Below, piece by piece: positions 1-8,109 of a DNA stretch of 64,000 bases. This DNA is from Deinococcus sp. AB2017081 (GTDB lineage Bacteria > Deinococcota > Deinococci > Deinococcales > Deinococcaceae): positions 482,501 to 546,500 of the forward strand of contig NZ_CP140098.1 of the NCBI RefSeq assembly GCF_034440735.1. The letters run 5' to 3'. A program made the translations under genes and the position numbers. Position 1 is the stretch's first letter. Every line of letters begins with the position of its first letter. The notes below the pieces were generated by a model, which was not told the DNA's origin, made no database searches, and worked only from the letters and a program-made list of their open reading frames with translations.

Positions 1-1
1 C

Positions 2-349
2 AGCAAGTACCACTTCATCGAGGAGTGCAAGGAGGCGGCGGCCGACGCCGAGACCCTGACCGTGAGTGCAGGGGGGCAGGCCATTCCCCTGAAGACGCTG
101 GTCACGCAGAGTCGCCCCCTGGCGACCGGCGAGCGCATCGGCAGCAGCCTGGAAGCGCCGTCGGCGGCGGTCGTGAGCGGGACACAGCCCCTGGACGGCG
201 GCGGCTGGACACTCACTGGCGTGCCCGTGACCATCAGCGTGATCGGCAAGACGACCACGCCCCTGGGCCAGCTGCCCCTGCAGTGCGCCTACGACAAGAA
301 GGCCGGGAAGACCACCGCCCAGCTGCAACTGCCCGGCCAGGGCCAGTAA
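2..349 (+). CDS. Hypothetical protein, C-terminal part (5' truncated)
   Basis: The reading frame is open from the first bases of the window to a TAA at 347-349, so only the last ~115 residues are visible. A GTG at 62 is in frame, but coding-like sequence (SKYHFIEECKEAAADAETLT) runs upstream of it, so it is probably internal. The visible part has one cysteine near the start and one in 'LQCAYDKKAG', with short beta-like stretches ('WTLTGVPVTISVIG'), as in a small extracytoplasmic beta domain. I do not recognise the family. The signal peptide, if any, lies outside the window. Confidence 0.6.
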   Translation, partial: SKYHFIEECKEAAADAETLTVSAGGQAIPLKTLVTQSRPLATGERIGSSLEAPSAAVVSGTQPLDGGGWTLTGVPVTISVIGKTTTPLGQLPLQCAYDKKAGKTTAQLQLPGQGQ

Positions 350-413
350 CTCCAGAACAGCGTTTCATGCCCGCGCCGCGTCCCACCCGGGGGCGCGGCG
401 CGCTCCCTGTGCC

Positions 414-728
414 CTACATCACGACATCGAGCCCGCTCAGGCACTCCTCGGCAATCGCGCGGGCCAGGGGATCGCGGGTGGCGCGGGCGTAGCTGACCCC
501 CAGGTGCAGGTGGTGCTGGCCGCCGCGCGACCCGACGAGTTCCAGGGTCTGGTAGAACGCCAGATGGGTGTGTGCCAGCAACACGTCCCGCGTGCGCTCG
601 GGCGGCAGGACGCGCAGCAGGGACAGCGCTTCCTCGTAGGCGTCCAGGGCACGGCGCTGGTCGCCCTCGACGGCCCACTCGCGCCCCAGTTGCAGGGCGC
701 GGGCGGCGGTCAGGTAAGCGCTGCGCAT
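414..728 (-). CDS. Small helical (TPR-like) hypothetical protein
   Basis: A 104-residue protein of short amphipathic helices with the feel of a tetratricopeptide pair ('AARALQLGREWAVEGDQRRALDAYEEALSLLR' region, residues ~8-40). No catalytic motif or signal peptide is visible. The start is supported by a TAGAAT box (735-740 on the complement) 6 nt before the ATG, without a Shine-Dalgarno, which fits a leaderless transcript. It points away from the downstream dehydrogenase gene. TPR-like helices suggest a protein-interaction role, but that is inference from composition only. Confidence 0.6.
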   Translation of the reverse strand: MRSAYLTAARALQLGREWAVEGDQRRALDAYEEALSLLRVLPPERTRDVLLAHTHLAFYQTLELVGSRGGQHHLHLGVSYARATRDPLARAIAEECLSGLDVVM

Positions 729-919
729 GGCCGGATTCTACGGCACGTCCGCTGACGTGCGTGCCGGTCTGGAGGGTCGGGAGGAGTGGCCAGCACGGGT
801 TCTGGACTGCCCCCGCTGGTCTGCACCAGCCGGACGCCCGGCCGGAGCGGGTGTTAGCCTGCCTGTACCCACATCGGAAGACGCGCCGGGCCGCCTGCTG
901 CCGGTCGCCGGAGGTCAGC

Positions 920-2194
920 ATGGACACCGCAGACAGCACGCCCCGAGAGAGCATCTTCACCATCGAGGCCACGCCCGTGAAATTCGGCCCCGGCGCGGGC
1001 ACGGACGCCGGGTGGGAGCTGACGCGGCTGGGCGTGCGCCGCGCCTTTGTCGTGATCGACCCCTATGTGCAGGCCGCCGGGATCGCGCAGGGCGTGCTGG
1101 ACAGCCTGCGGGCGGCCGGGGTGGACACGGTGCTGTACGACGACGTGGACACCGAGCCGGATCTCTCGGCCCTGAACCGCGCCGTGCAGGCGGCCCGCGC
1201 CGCCGACCCGGACGGCTTCGTCGCCATCGGGGGGGGCAGCGCCATCGACACCGCCAAGGTCGCCAACCTGCTCACCACGCACGGGGGCGAGATCATGGAC
1301 TGGGTGAACCCGCCCGTGGGTGGGGGGCGCCTGCCGCCCGGCCCGCTGCGGCCCCTGCTCGCCATTCCCACGACCTCTGGCAGCGGCTCGGAGGCGACGA
1401 CGGTGGCGATCGTGGATCTGCCGGAACTGGGGATCAAGTCCGGGATCAGCCACCGCACGCTGCGGCCCGCTCAGGCCATCGTCGATCCGGAGCTGACGCG
1501 CACTGCTCCGGCCGCCGTGACCGCAGCGGCCGGGCTGGACGTGGTGTGCCACGCCGCCGAGAGCTTCCTGAGCCGGCCCTACACCACCCGCCCGCGCCCG
1601 GAGTCGCCGGCCTTCCGGCCCCCCTACCAGGGCAGCAACCCGGTCGCCGACGTGTGGTCGGCCGAGGCGCTGCGCAGCGGCGGGCGGTATCTGCGCCGCG
1701 CCGTGCAGGGCGGGGATCTGGAGGCGCGCGGCGCGATGATGCTGGCCGCCACCATGGCCGGCGTGGGCTTCGGCTCGGCGGGCGTGCACATCCCGCATGC
1801 CTGCGCGTATCCCATCGCAGGGCTGCGCCACCACGCGCACCCGGACGGCTACCCCGGCACCAAGGCATTCATCCCGCACGGGTTCAGCGTGATCGTGACC
1901 GCGCCCGCCGCGTTCCGCTACACCTTCGACGCCGATCCAGCCAAGCACGTGCGGGCCGCCGAACTCCTGACCGGCCAGCCGCAGGAACCAGATGACCGCG
2001 ACGCCCTGCCGCGGGCCCTGACGCACCTAATGCAGGACGTGGGTGCCCCCACCCGCCTGCGCGACCTGGGCTATTCGGCAACGGATCTGCCCGCCCTGGT
2101 GGACGGTGCCCTGAAACAGCAGCGTCTGCTGGCCGTGGCCCCCCGCACGCCGGATCGCGCTGCTCTGGAGGGCATCCTGAGGGCGTCGCTGTAG
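920..2194 (+). CDS. Iron-containing alcohol dehydrogenase, hydroxyacid-oxoacid transhydrogenase type
   Basis: A 424-residue group III (iron) alcohol dehydrogenase. The NAD(P)-binding GGGSAIDTAK motif is near residue 103. The C-terminal half carries the signature of the ADHFE1/HOT branch: 'AAGLDVVCHAAESF' (~205), 'YQGSNPVADVW' and 'GFGSAGVHIPHACAYP' (~285), with several His residues placed to bind the metal. HOT enzymes couple oxidation of a hydroxyacid such as 4-hydroxybutyrate to reduction of an oxoacid. The substrate here is not evident from sequence. The ATG at 920 is preceded by GGAGG at 910-914; the frame is open further upstream, but family homology begins only after this start. Confidence 0.88.
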   Translation: MDTADSTPRESIFTIEATPVKFGPGAGTDAGWELTRLGVRRAFVVIDPYVQAAGIAQGVLDSLRAAGVDTVLYDDVDTEPDLSALNRAVQAARAADPDGFVAIGGGSAIDTAKVANLLTTHGGEIMDWVNPPVGGGRLPPGPLRPLLAIPTTSGSGSEATTVAIVDLPELGIKSGISHRTLRPAQAIVDPELTRTAPAAVTAAAGLDVVCHAAESFLSRPYTTRPRPESPAFRPPYQGSNPVADVWSAEALRSGGRYLRRAVQGGDLEARGAMMLAATMAGVGFGSAGVHIPHACAYPIAGLRHHAHPDGYPGTKAFIPHGFSVIVTAPAAFRYTFDADPAKHVRAAELLTGQPQEPDDRDALPRALTHLMQDVGAPTRLRDLGYSATDLPALVDGALKQQRLLAVAPRTPDRAALEGILRASL

Positions 2195-2332
2195 GAGCGG
2201 GAGACGTGCGATCCGTTAAATGGGCCAGGGACAGTCTTGTCTAGAAGGGTGATGAGCGACGTGCCGCCGCCAGCTTCCAGATCAAGTGAATCTGAACTGT
2301 CCCAGTGCTGGAGCATCGTTCGCTTAGCGATT

Positions 2333-2926
2333 TCAGGGTTGCATGCTGAGGTATCGCTGCACAGTTCTCAGCGCTGCCAAGGCGTCATCCCGTGCATATG
2401 GCCGGGTGTTGAAATTCTGGGGGCTGGGATGAGGCATGGCGAACGTGGTGAGGTCGCTTCCAATACCTTGCCAGGCTCGCTGGGCATGTTGGCCGACAAG
2501 GACGACGGCTTTCAGGTGTGGCAGCAGGGTTAACAGGCGTCGTGTGGCTGGCAGGGCTTCCTGATGACTGGCCCGATCCGGAGTCACGACCCCGGCAGCG
2601 CTCAGCTGCCACGGCACCACGTTCCACAGGGCGAGGTCTTCGCGGCTCAGCCCGGACTCGGTGATCAGAGTGTGCATGTTCGCAGCGGTGCCGTCCGGGT
2701 TGTCCATCGAAATGAAGCCGGTATCGCTGACCCGCGGGCCCGGCGATTCGAGCAGGAACAGCACGCGGGCGTTCACGCCACCGTCGGCGGGGTCGAAGTG
2801 GGGCACCTCCCGCCCGTCCGTCCGCAGGCCCTCGGCCCAGGTGTTGATGGGCTCGACGTGCGGTTCCCAGGCCCGCTGGCGGCGGGCCTCCCGTTCGGTC
2901 TGCTGTCCCAGGGTGCGTGGAATCAT
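2333..2926 (-). CDS. Uracil-DNA glycosylase superfamily protein (divergent)
   Basis: A 197-residue protein with a UDG-fold layout. A first loop 'LFLLESPGPR' (~55-64) stands where family 4 has GEAPG, 'NVVPWQLS' sits mid-protein, 'VVLVGQHAQRAW' resembles the family's central strand and helix, and HPSPQNFN (164-171) matches the second active-site motif. The first motif lacks the usual Gly-Glu pair, so uracil excision is not assured. The gene follows acs with a 4-nt gap and a GAGGGG ribosome site, so it is probably co-transcribed. It is visibly less GC-rich than its neighbours, which suggests later acquisition. A DNA-repair role is inference from the fold. Confidence 0.7.
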   Translation of the reverse strand: MIPRTLGQQTEREARRQRAWEPHVEPINTWAEGLRTDGREVPHFDPADGGVNARVLFLLESPGPRVSDTGFISMDNPDGTAANMHTLITESGLSREDLALWNVVPWQLSAAGVVTPDRASHQEALPATRRLLTLLPHLKAVVLVGQHAQRAWQGIGSDLTTFAMPHPSPQNFNTRPYARDDALAALRTVQRYLSMQP

Positions 2927-2930
2927 CGAG

Positions 2931-4850
2931 TTACCCCTCCAGCGTCGTCAGGTCGCCGGGATCCTGGCCCAGGGCCTGGGCACGCAGCACGCGGCGCATG
3001 ATCTTGCCGCTGCGGGTCTTGGGCAGGGCGGTCACGACCCGGATCTCGCCGGGCGTGGCGATCGGTCCCAGTTCCCGCCGCACGTGCTCGCTGATGCTGG
3101 CGCGCAGGCCCCGCCCGACCTGATCCTCGAAGCCACGGCGCAGGATGACGTGCGCGATGATGCTCTCGCCCTTGAGGTCGTCGGGAATGCCGATCACGGC
3201 GGCCTCCGCGACGGCGGGGTGCGACACCAGGGCGTCCTCGACGTCGGCGGAGCCGATGCGGTGCCCGGCGACGGACAGGACGTCGTCGGCGCGGCCGAGA
3301 ATGGAGATGTACCCGTGTTCGTCGCGCATGGCGAGGTCGCCGGAGAGGTACCCGGCGGGGTTCTCGTTCCACACCTGCGCATACTTCTCGGGGTTGCCGT
3401 GGATGCCGCGCATCATGGCGGGCAGGGGGCGGCGGATGACCAGGAAGCCCTGCTGGCCGTCCGGCAGCGTGTTGCCGGCCTCGTCGACCACGTCGGCGTC
3501 CACGCCGGCCAGGGGGCGGCCCACGTAGCCGGGGCGGGCGGGCCAGCGCGGGTGCGTGCCCAGGGTGGGCGCGCCGAGTTCGGTCTGCCACCAGTTGTCG
3601 ATGACCATGGCGTGCGCGTCCTCGCCGGTGCCGCCGCCCAGGTGTTCCTGCGCCCAGCGCCACGCCTCGGGGTTCAGGGCCTCGCCGGCGCACGCGATCA
3701 CGCGCAGGGAACTCAGGTCGTGGGAGTTCACGACGTCCGCGCCGAGTTTCATGAACAGGCGCAGGGCGGTGGGCGCGGTGAACAGCACGTTCACGCCGTA
3801 GTCCTCGACCGCGCGCCACAGCACGCCGGGGTCCGGGAAGTCGGGCGCGCCCTCGCGGAACAGGGCGGTCGTGCCGGCCACGAGCGGGCCGTACACGATG
3901 TACGAGTGGCCGACGATCCAGCCGATGTCGGAGGTGCAGAAGAACACGTCGCCGGGCTGCACGTCGAAGAGGGTGCGCAGGTGGTACGACGTGCCGACCA
4001 TGTACCCGCCGTGCGTGTGCAGCACGCCCTTGGGTTTGCCGGTGCTGCCGGACGTGTACAGCAGGTACAGCGGGGCCTCGGCGCTGACGGGCACGGCGGG
4101 CGCGCGGCCGTGCGTGAACAGCGTTTCCCACGCCACCGTGCGGGCGTCGTGCTCGCGCTGGTGCTCCTTGATGCGTTCCCACAGCACGAGGTGCTCGACG
4201 CCGCCCAGTTCCGCGATGGCCTCCGCGACGATGGCGTACAGGTCGACAAGCTTCCCGCGCCGGTATCCGACGTCGGCGGTGATGACGACCCGTGCCCCCG
4301 CGTCGGCGATGCGGTCGCGCAGCGCGGACACGCCCAGCCCGGCGTACACCACCGAGTGCACCGCCCCGATCCGCGCGCACGCGAGCATGGCGATGGCCCC
4401 CTCGGGCGTGAGGGGCATGTAGATGACGACCCGGTCGCCCGGCCCCACGCCCAGGTGCCGCAGGCCCGCCGCGGCGCGCTCCACGGCGGTCAGCAGCATG
4501 CCGTAGGTGTACACGGTGGGCTCCCCGGTCTCGGGCAGCCAGATCAGGGCCGCGCGGGTGCGGGCCTCGCCGCGCGCGTGCCGGTCGAGGGCGTTCACGG
4601 TGATGTTCGTCTCGCCGTCCGCGAACCACGTGAACTCCGGGCCCGTGCCGTCCGCCTGCGGGCCGCCGAGGCCCTGCGTGGGCACGCGCGTCCACTCATA
4701 GCCCTGGGCCTGTTCCAGCCAGAAGCCGTCGGGGTCGGCCGCCGCGCGCGTGAGGTCGGCGTCGATGTCGCTGTGGAGGCGGGCGGTGACGCTCGCGGGC
4801 GCGGGGACGCGGTCAGGCTGGGGCGCGTGCGGGGCGGCGGGATCGGTCAT
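2931..4850 (-). CDS. acs: Acetyl-CoA synthetase (AMP-forming)
   Basis: Activates acetate to acetyl-CoA through acetyl-AMP. The length of 639 residues is normal for Acs. Adenylate-forming motifs are clear: YTSGSTGKPKG near residue 261, 'TSDIGWIVGHSYIVYGPL' (~310), 'NWWQTE' (A5 motif region) and the C-terminal 'TRSGKIMRR' (~608), whose lysine catalyses adenylation and is the usual acetylation control point. GGAGG precedes the ATG. Upstream, TACACT (complement of 4910-4915) could be the -10 box. It supplies acetyl-CoA alongside the low-affinity AckA-Pta pathway encoded 4 kb away. Confidence 0.96.
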   Translation of the reverse strand: MTDPAAPHAPQPDRVPAPASVTARLHSDIDADLTRAAADPDGFWLEQAQGYEWTRVPTQGLGGPQADGTGPEFTWFADGETNITVNALDRHARGEARTRAALIWLPETGEPTVYTYGMLLTAVERAAAGLRHLGVGPGDRVVIYMPLTPEGAIAMLACARIGAVHSVVYAGLGVSALRDRIADAGARVVITADVGYRRGKLVDLYAIVAEAIAELGGVEHLVLWERIKEHQREHDARTVAWETLFTHGRAPAVPVSAEAPLYLLYTSGSTGKPKGVLHTHGGYMVGTSYHLRTLFDVQPGDVFFCTSDIGWIVGHSYIVYGPLVAGTTALFREGAPDFPDPGVLWRAVEDYGVNVLFTAPTALRLFMKLGADVVNSHDLSSLRVIACAGEALNPEAWRWAQEHLGGGTGEDAHAMVIDNWWQTELGAPTLGTHPRWPARPGYVGRPLAGVDADVVDEAGNTLPDGQQGFLVIRRPLPAMMRGIHGNPEKYAQVWNENPAGYLSGDLAMRDEHGYISILGRADDVLSVAGHRIGSADVEDALVSHPAVAEAAVIGIPDDLKGESIIAHVILRRGFEDQVGRGLRASISEHVRRELGPIATPGEIRVVTALPKTRSGKIMRRVLRAQALGQDPGDLTTLEG

Positions 4851-5084
4851 GGCGAAGCCTCCGGGGCAGGGAGCAGGGCGGGGTCTGGGTTGTGGATGTG
4901 TTTGGGGTCAGTGTAGTGCGCGCGGAGGCCAGCCGCCCCACCGGGCGCTACCCGCGCGGGGACACGTGGTCGAGAAGGGGGAAGCAGATGAGGATGCGGT
5001 GGGAGTGCCTGCTCGGGCTGACGGAATGACTGTCCTGGACGTCGTTCCCGCTCACCCGATAATGAAGCTGGAGTCAGCTTATGA

Positions 5085-5101
5085 TTATGCTATTGGCGTA
5101 A
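5085..5101 (+). promoter_or_regulatory. RDRM operator (DdrO box) of ddrC
   Basis: The 17-mer TTATGCTATTGGCGTAA matches the radiation/desiccation response motif consensus as I know it (TTATGTTATTAACATAA) at 13 of 17 positions and is an imperfect palindrome. It lies 7 nt upstream of the TAAGAT -10 box of ddrC, where bound DdrO repressor would block RNA polymerase. In Deinococcus, the metalloprotease IrrE (PprI) cleaves DdrO after radiation and so induces such genes. Confidence 0.85.
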
Positions 5102-5108
5102 TCTATGC

Positions 5109-5114
5109 TAAGAT
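5109..5114 (+). promoter_or_regulatory. Leaderless-type -10 box of ddrC
   Basis: TAAGAT ends 6 nt before the ddrC ATG, and no Shine-Dalgarno lies between them, so the mRNA probably begins at or next to the start codon. The operator at 5085-5101 covers the -35 region. Confidence 0.7.
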
Positions 5115-5120
5115 ATTCGC

Positions 5121-5831
5121 ATGAAGAACGCTCCGCTGACCCTCGATTTCGGCACCGTCCGGCTGCCCATCAGTGCCGACGGACGGCTCCATGCCCCCAC
5201 TGCCCTGACCCAGCTCGGCGTCGCCGACCGCGAGTGGACGGTGCTGGCGCAGGAACACGACCTGAACGACGAACCCCGCGACTTCGGCGCGGGACTGGAA
5301 CCCACCGTGGGTGTCCCGGACTTCGTGCGGCTGGCCTTCACGCTGGAGACCCCGCAGGCCCGGCGCTGGCGGAAGCGGGCGCAGGAACTGCTGATCCGCG
5401 CCATGCAGGGCGACGTTCGGCTGTCGGCCCAGATCGCCGAGCGCAACCCCGACCCCGAGGCCCGGCGCTGGCTGACCGCCCGCCTGGAGAGCACCCACGC
5501 CCGCCGCGAACTGATGAGCACCGTCGCCCGCCATGGCGGCGGGGGCAACGTGTACGGCCAGCTCGGCTCGATCAGCAACCGCAGCGTGCTGGGCACCGAC
5601 AGCGCGACCATCCGCCGCGAGCGGGGCGTGAAGGCGACCCGTGACGGCCTGAGCAGCACCGAACTGCTGCGCCTGGCGTACCTGGACATGGCCACCGCCC
5701 GCGCCATCCAGGAGAAGGGAGCGCAGGGCAACGACGCCATCCTGAAGCTCCACCAGTTCGTCGCCCGGCGCGAGCGGCTGGGCTGGGAGACCCCGCTGCC
5801 CGCGATGCCGCTGCCGAATCAGGCCGGCTGA
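5121..5831 (+). CDS. ddrC: DNA damage response protein DdrC
   Basis: A 236-residue homologue of D. radiodurans DdrC (DR0003, about 231 aa), recognised from the start 'MKNAPLTLDFGTVRLPISAD' and the conserved 'YGQLGSISNRSVLG' and 'RRERGVKATRDGLSS' segments. DdrC is a nucleoid-associated DNA-binding dimer, strongly induced after irradiation, that compacts and circularises DNA. Published structures show an N-terminal winged-helix domain and a C-terminal four-helix bundle. Here residues ~1-95 would be the first and ~125-225 the second. The C-terminal half faintly resembles phage BRO/antirepressor proteins. Regulation by DdrO is indicated by the operator just upstream. Confidence 0.96.
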   Translation: MKNAPLTLDFGTVRLPISADGRLHAPTALTQLGVADREWTVLAQEHDLNDEPRDFGAGLEPTVGVPDFVRLAFTLETPQARRWRKRAQELLIRAMQGDVRLSAQIAERNPDPEARRWLTARLESTHARRELMSTVARHGGGGNVYGQLGSISNRSVLGTDSATIRRERGVKATRDGLSSTELLRLAYLDMATARAIQEKGAQGNDAILKLHQFVARRERLGWETPLPAMPLPNQAG

Positions 5832-5848
5832 CCGGCATTCACCTTCCG

Positions 5849-5874
5849 GGGGCAGGGGTCGATTCCTCTGCCCC
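5849..5874 (+). terminator. Hairpin after ddrC
   Basis: GGGGCAG (5849-5855) pairs with CTGCCCC (5868-5874) around a 12-nt loop, 18 nt past the ddrC stop. There is no T-tract. It is a plausible GC-rich terminator separating ddrC from the permease genes. Confidence 0.45.
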
Positions 5875-5905
5875 GTCCTCATGCCGGCCCGCTAGAATCC
5901 GGCGC

Positions 5906-6952
5906 GTGCCGCTGCTCACCCGCTCCGTCCTGAAGGAGGTTCTCCGCTGGTATGCGGCGGGCATCGCGCTGTTCATGATCCTCCAGATGGCCGACGCGCT
6001 GAGCAGCACCGTCGCCAACCTGATCTCGTACCGTGCGCCGCTGGAAAAGGCCGCCTTCGCGTTCCTGAGCATCCTGCCCAGCTTCCTGAACAAGGCGCTG
6101 GTGCTGGCGGTGGCCTTCGCCATCCTGCTGGCGTTCTCGCGGATGCAGCAGGACAGCGAACTCAAGGCCATCAGCGCGGGCGGCATTCGGCCGCTGAATC
6201 TGGTGTGGCCGCTGGCGCTGCCCTTCGCGGTGGTGGGTGCCCTGGCCTTCTTCAACGCCGACCGGCTGGTGCCCGCTGGCCTGGACATCTGGCAGAACCG
6301 GGCGTGGTACGACATTTATGGTCAGGGGCCGCCCGCTCCCAGCCAGGACACGTACACCTACGCGCCCGCCGGGGCGCTGTACTACGCGGGCCGCGTGACC
6401 AACGACGCCGGCGGCCGGGTCGCGCAGCTCCAGGGCGTGATGGTGCAGCGCGGCGACGAGACGATCACGGCCAGCAGCGGCACGTGGGACACCGGCAAGC
6501 GCACGTGGACCCTCCAGAATGCGTGGATCGTCCGGCCCGGCCAGAACCCGGTGCAGCAGCTCCGGCCGCTGGTGATTCCCCAGGGCGACACCCTGGCCCC
6601 GCCCGTGCGCGACTCGCGGGAACTGGTCACGTCCGAGCTGCGCCGTGCCCTGGGCAGTGACCGTCTGGACGCCACGCAGCGCCGCGAGTACACCTTCCAG
6701 CTCGCCACGCGCTACGCCGATCCCCTGACCGCCATCGTGTTCGCGCTGGCGGCGGGGGTGCTGGGCCTGCTGATCCGCAGCCGGGCGGCGGCCTTTGCCA
6801 GCGTGGTCGTGTTCATCGCGCTGTTCTATGTGCTGTGGACGACCGCGCCGGGGCTGGCGCGGGCCGGGGCCATGGATCCCACGCTGGCCGCGTGGCTGCC
6901 GAACATGGTGTTCCTCGGGCTGGCGGGCGTGCTCGCGTGGCGGCTGCGGTGA
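5906..6952 (+). CDS. LptF/LptG (YjgP/YjgQ) family permease, first copy
   Basis: A 348-residue membrane protein with the LptF/G plan: two or three N-terminal membrane helices (residues ~12-30, ~48-80, ~100-115), a periplasmic beta-rich domain (~120-265), and three C-terminal helices (~275-345). The segment 'FSRMQQDSELKAISAGGI' is the family's coupling helix facing the LptB ATPase. GTG start with TAGAAT at 5893-5898, 7 nt upstream, leaderless type. In Gram-negatives LptFG extract lipopolysaccharide. Deinococcus makes no classical LPS, so the cargo here is unknown. It is paired with a second copy directly downstream. Confidence 0.88.
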   Translation: MPLLTRSVLKEVLRWYAAGIALFMILQMADALSSTVANLISYRAPLEKAAFAFLSILPSFLNKALVLAVAFAILLAFSRMQQDSELKAISAGGIRPLNLVWPLALPFAVVGALAFFNADRLVPAGLDIWQNRAWYDIYGQGPPAPSQDTYTYAPAGALYYAGRVTNDAGGRVAQLQGVMVQRGDETITASSGTWDTGKRTWTLQNAWIVRPGQNPVQQLRPLVIPQGDTLAPPVRDSRELVTSELRRALGSDRLDATQRREYTFQLATRYADPLTAIVFALAAGVLGLLIRSRAAAFASVVVFIALFYVLWTTAPGLARAGAMDPTLAAWLPNMVFLGLAGVLAWRLR

Positions 6953-6962
6953 GGGGGACGGC

Positions 6963-8069
6963 GTGAGGATCAAACGCTTCGAGGGCTATGTCCTCGACGA
7001 GATCCTGCCGCTGCTGTTCGGGGCGCTGGCGGCCGTGATCCTGCTGCTGGTGATCGCGCTGCTCTCGGACGTGATCGCGCCGCTGCTTGCCAAGGGGGCC
7101 AGCCCGGTGCTGGTCGCCCGCGCCGTCGCGCTGAACATCCCCGAGGCCGCCGCGACCGCGCTGCCCATCGCGCTGATGTTCGCCACGCTGCTGGGACTGT
7201 CGCGGCTGTCGGCCGACTCCGAGATCAAGGGAGCGCTGGCGAGCGGCATTCCGGCCACCCGCCTGTTCCGGCCGGTGCTGGGCCTGGGTCTCGCCGTGAC
7301 CGTCCTCGCCTTCGCGCTGGGCGAGGGCGTCGTGCCCCGTGCCCGCGTGGAAGACCGCAAGGTCAAGCAGCAGATCGTGTTCGACAACCCGCGCGTGGTC
7401 GGCCTGGACGGCGCGGCCGGCGGGCAGAACATCGTGCTGCGCGACGCGCTGAACCGCGCGATCTCGGTCGGGCGCATCCTGCCGGGCGGGGAACTGCGCG
7501 ACCTGCGGATCGTCGCCATGCAGCCCGGCCTGCCCCCCCGCGAGGTCATCACCGCGCAGCGCGGCCGGCTGGAGGGAGGCAACGTCCTGACGCTGGAGGC
7601 CGGGCAGCGCATCACGTATCAGGACGGCCGCCCGCTGACCATCCTGAGCTTCACGCGCGGCACGCTGCCGGTGCAGGACGTACAGGCCGATCTGGACACC
7701 AGCGGCGGCGCAGTGCGGGCCATCGACACGCCGCTGCCCGAACTGCTCGCCCGCACGCAGGCGTACCGGCAGCAGGGCGTGCAGGCCCCGGCCGAGTTCA
7801 CGGCGCTGCACCTGAAATTCGCGCAGCCGCTGGCCGCCCTGGCGCTGGCCTTCTTCGCGGCGGCCCTGGCCGTGTTCAGCTTCCGCACGGGCCGCAATCT
7901 GGGGCTGGTGTGGGCGCTGCTGCTGAGCTTCGCGTACTACTCGACCTACAGCGTGTTCCGCGTCATGGGCGAGAAGGGGGCGCTGGCCGCCGTGCCCGCC
8001 GCCTACGCGGCCGACGCGATCGCCGTGGTGGCTGGGGTGGCCCTGCTGGTGCTGGCGCGGCGGCGGTAG
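6963..8069 (+). CDS. LptF/LptG (YjgP/YjgQ) family permease, second copy
   Basis: A 368-residue paralogue and likely heterodimer partner of the preceding permease, with the same order: N-terminal helices (~10-40, 55-75, 100-120), coupling segment 'LSRLSADSEIKGALASGI' (~78-95), periplasmic domain (~125-270) and C-terminal helices (~285-365). It starts 10 nt after the upstream stop at GTG 6963, with GAGGGGG before it, so the pair is co-transcribed. No LptB, LptC or LptA gene lies nearby. Envelope lipid or glycolipid export is the likely general role; the substrate cannot be read from the sequence. Confidence 0.87.
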   Translation: MRIKRFEGYVLDEILPLLFGALAAVILLLVIALLSDVIAPLLAKGASPVLVARAVALNIPEAAATALPIALMFATLLGLSRLSADSEIKGALASGIPATRLFRPVLGLGLAVTVLAFALGEGVVPRARVEDRKVKQQIVFDNPRVVGLDGAAGGQNIVLRDALNRAISVGRILPGGELRDLRIVAMQPGLPPREVITAQRGRLEGGNVLTLEAGQRITYQDGRPLTILSFTRGTLPVQDVQADLDTSGGAVRAIDTPLPELLARTQAYRQQGVQAPAEFTALHLKFAQPLAALALAFFAAALAVFSFRTGRNLGLVWALLLSFAYYSTYSVFRVMGEKGALAAVPAAYAADAIAVVAGVALLVLARRR

Positions 8070-8109
8070 CCGGGCGGGCGTGTCCTGAAGCCCTGTCTGG
8101 CGCGGACGC

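Noticed and set aside
920..2194. Starting the iron alcohol dehydrogenase at 572
   Set aside because: The upstream 116 codons are Arg/Ala-rich, unrelated to the family and overlap the 414..728 gene; GGAGG supports ATG 920.
2661..4916. Long open frame on the + strand opposite acs
   Set aside because: It mirrors acs codons in a GC-rich genome, has low-complexity Gly/Ala/Val/His composition and no domain. acs on the other strand is unmistakable.
5121..5831. Reading ddrC as a phage BRO-type antirepressor and hence a prophage remnant
   Set aside because: The N-terminal half and the RDRM identify it as DdrC. No phage genes or integrase are nearby.
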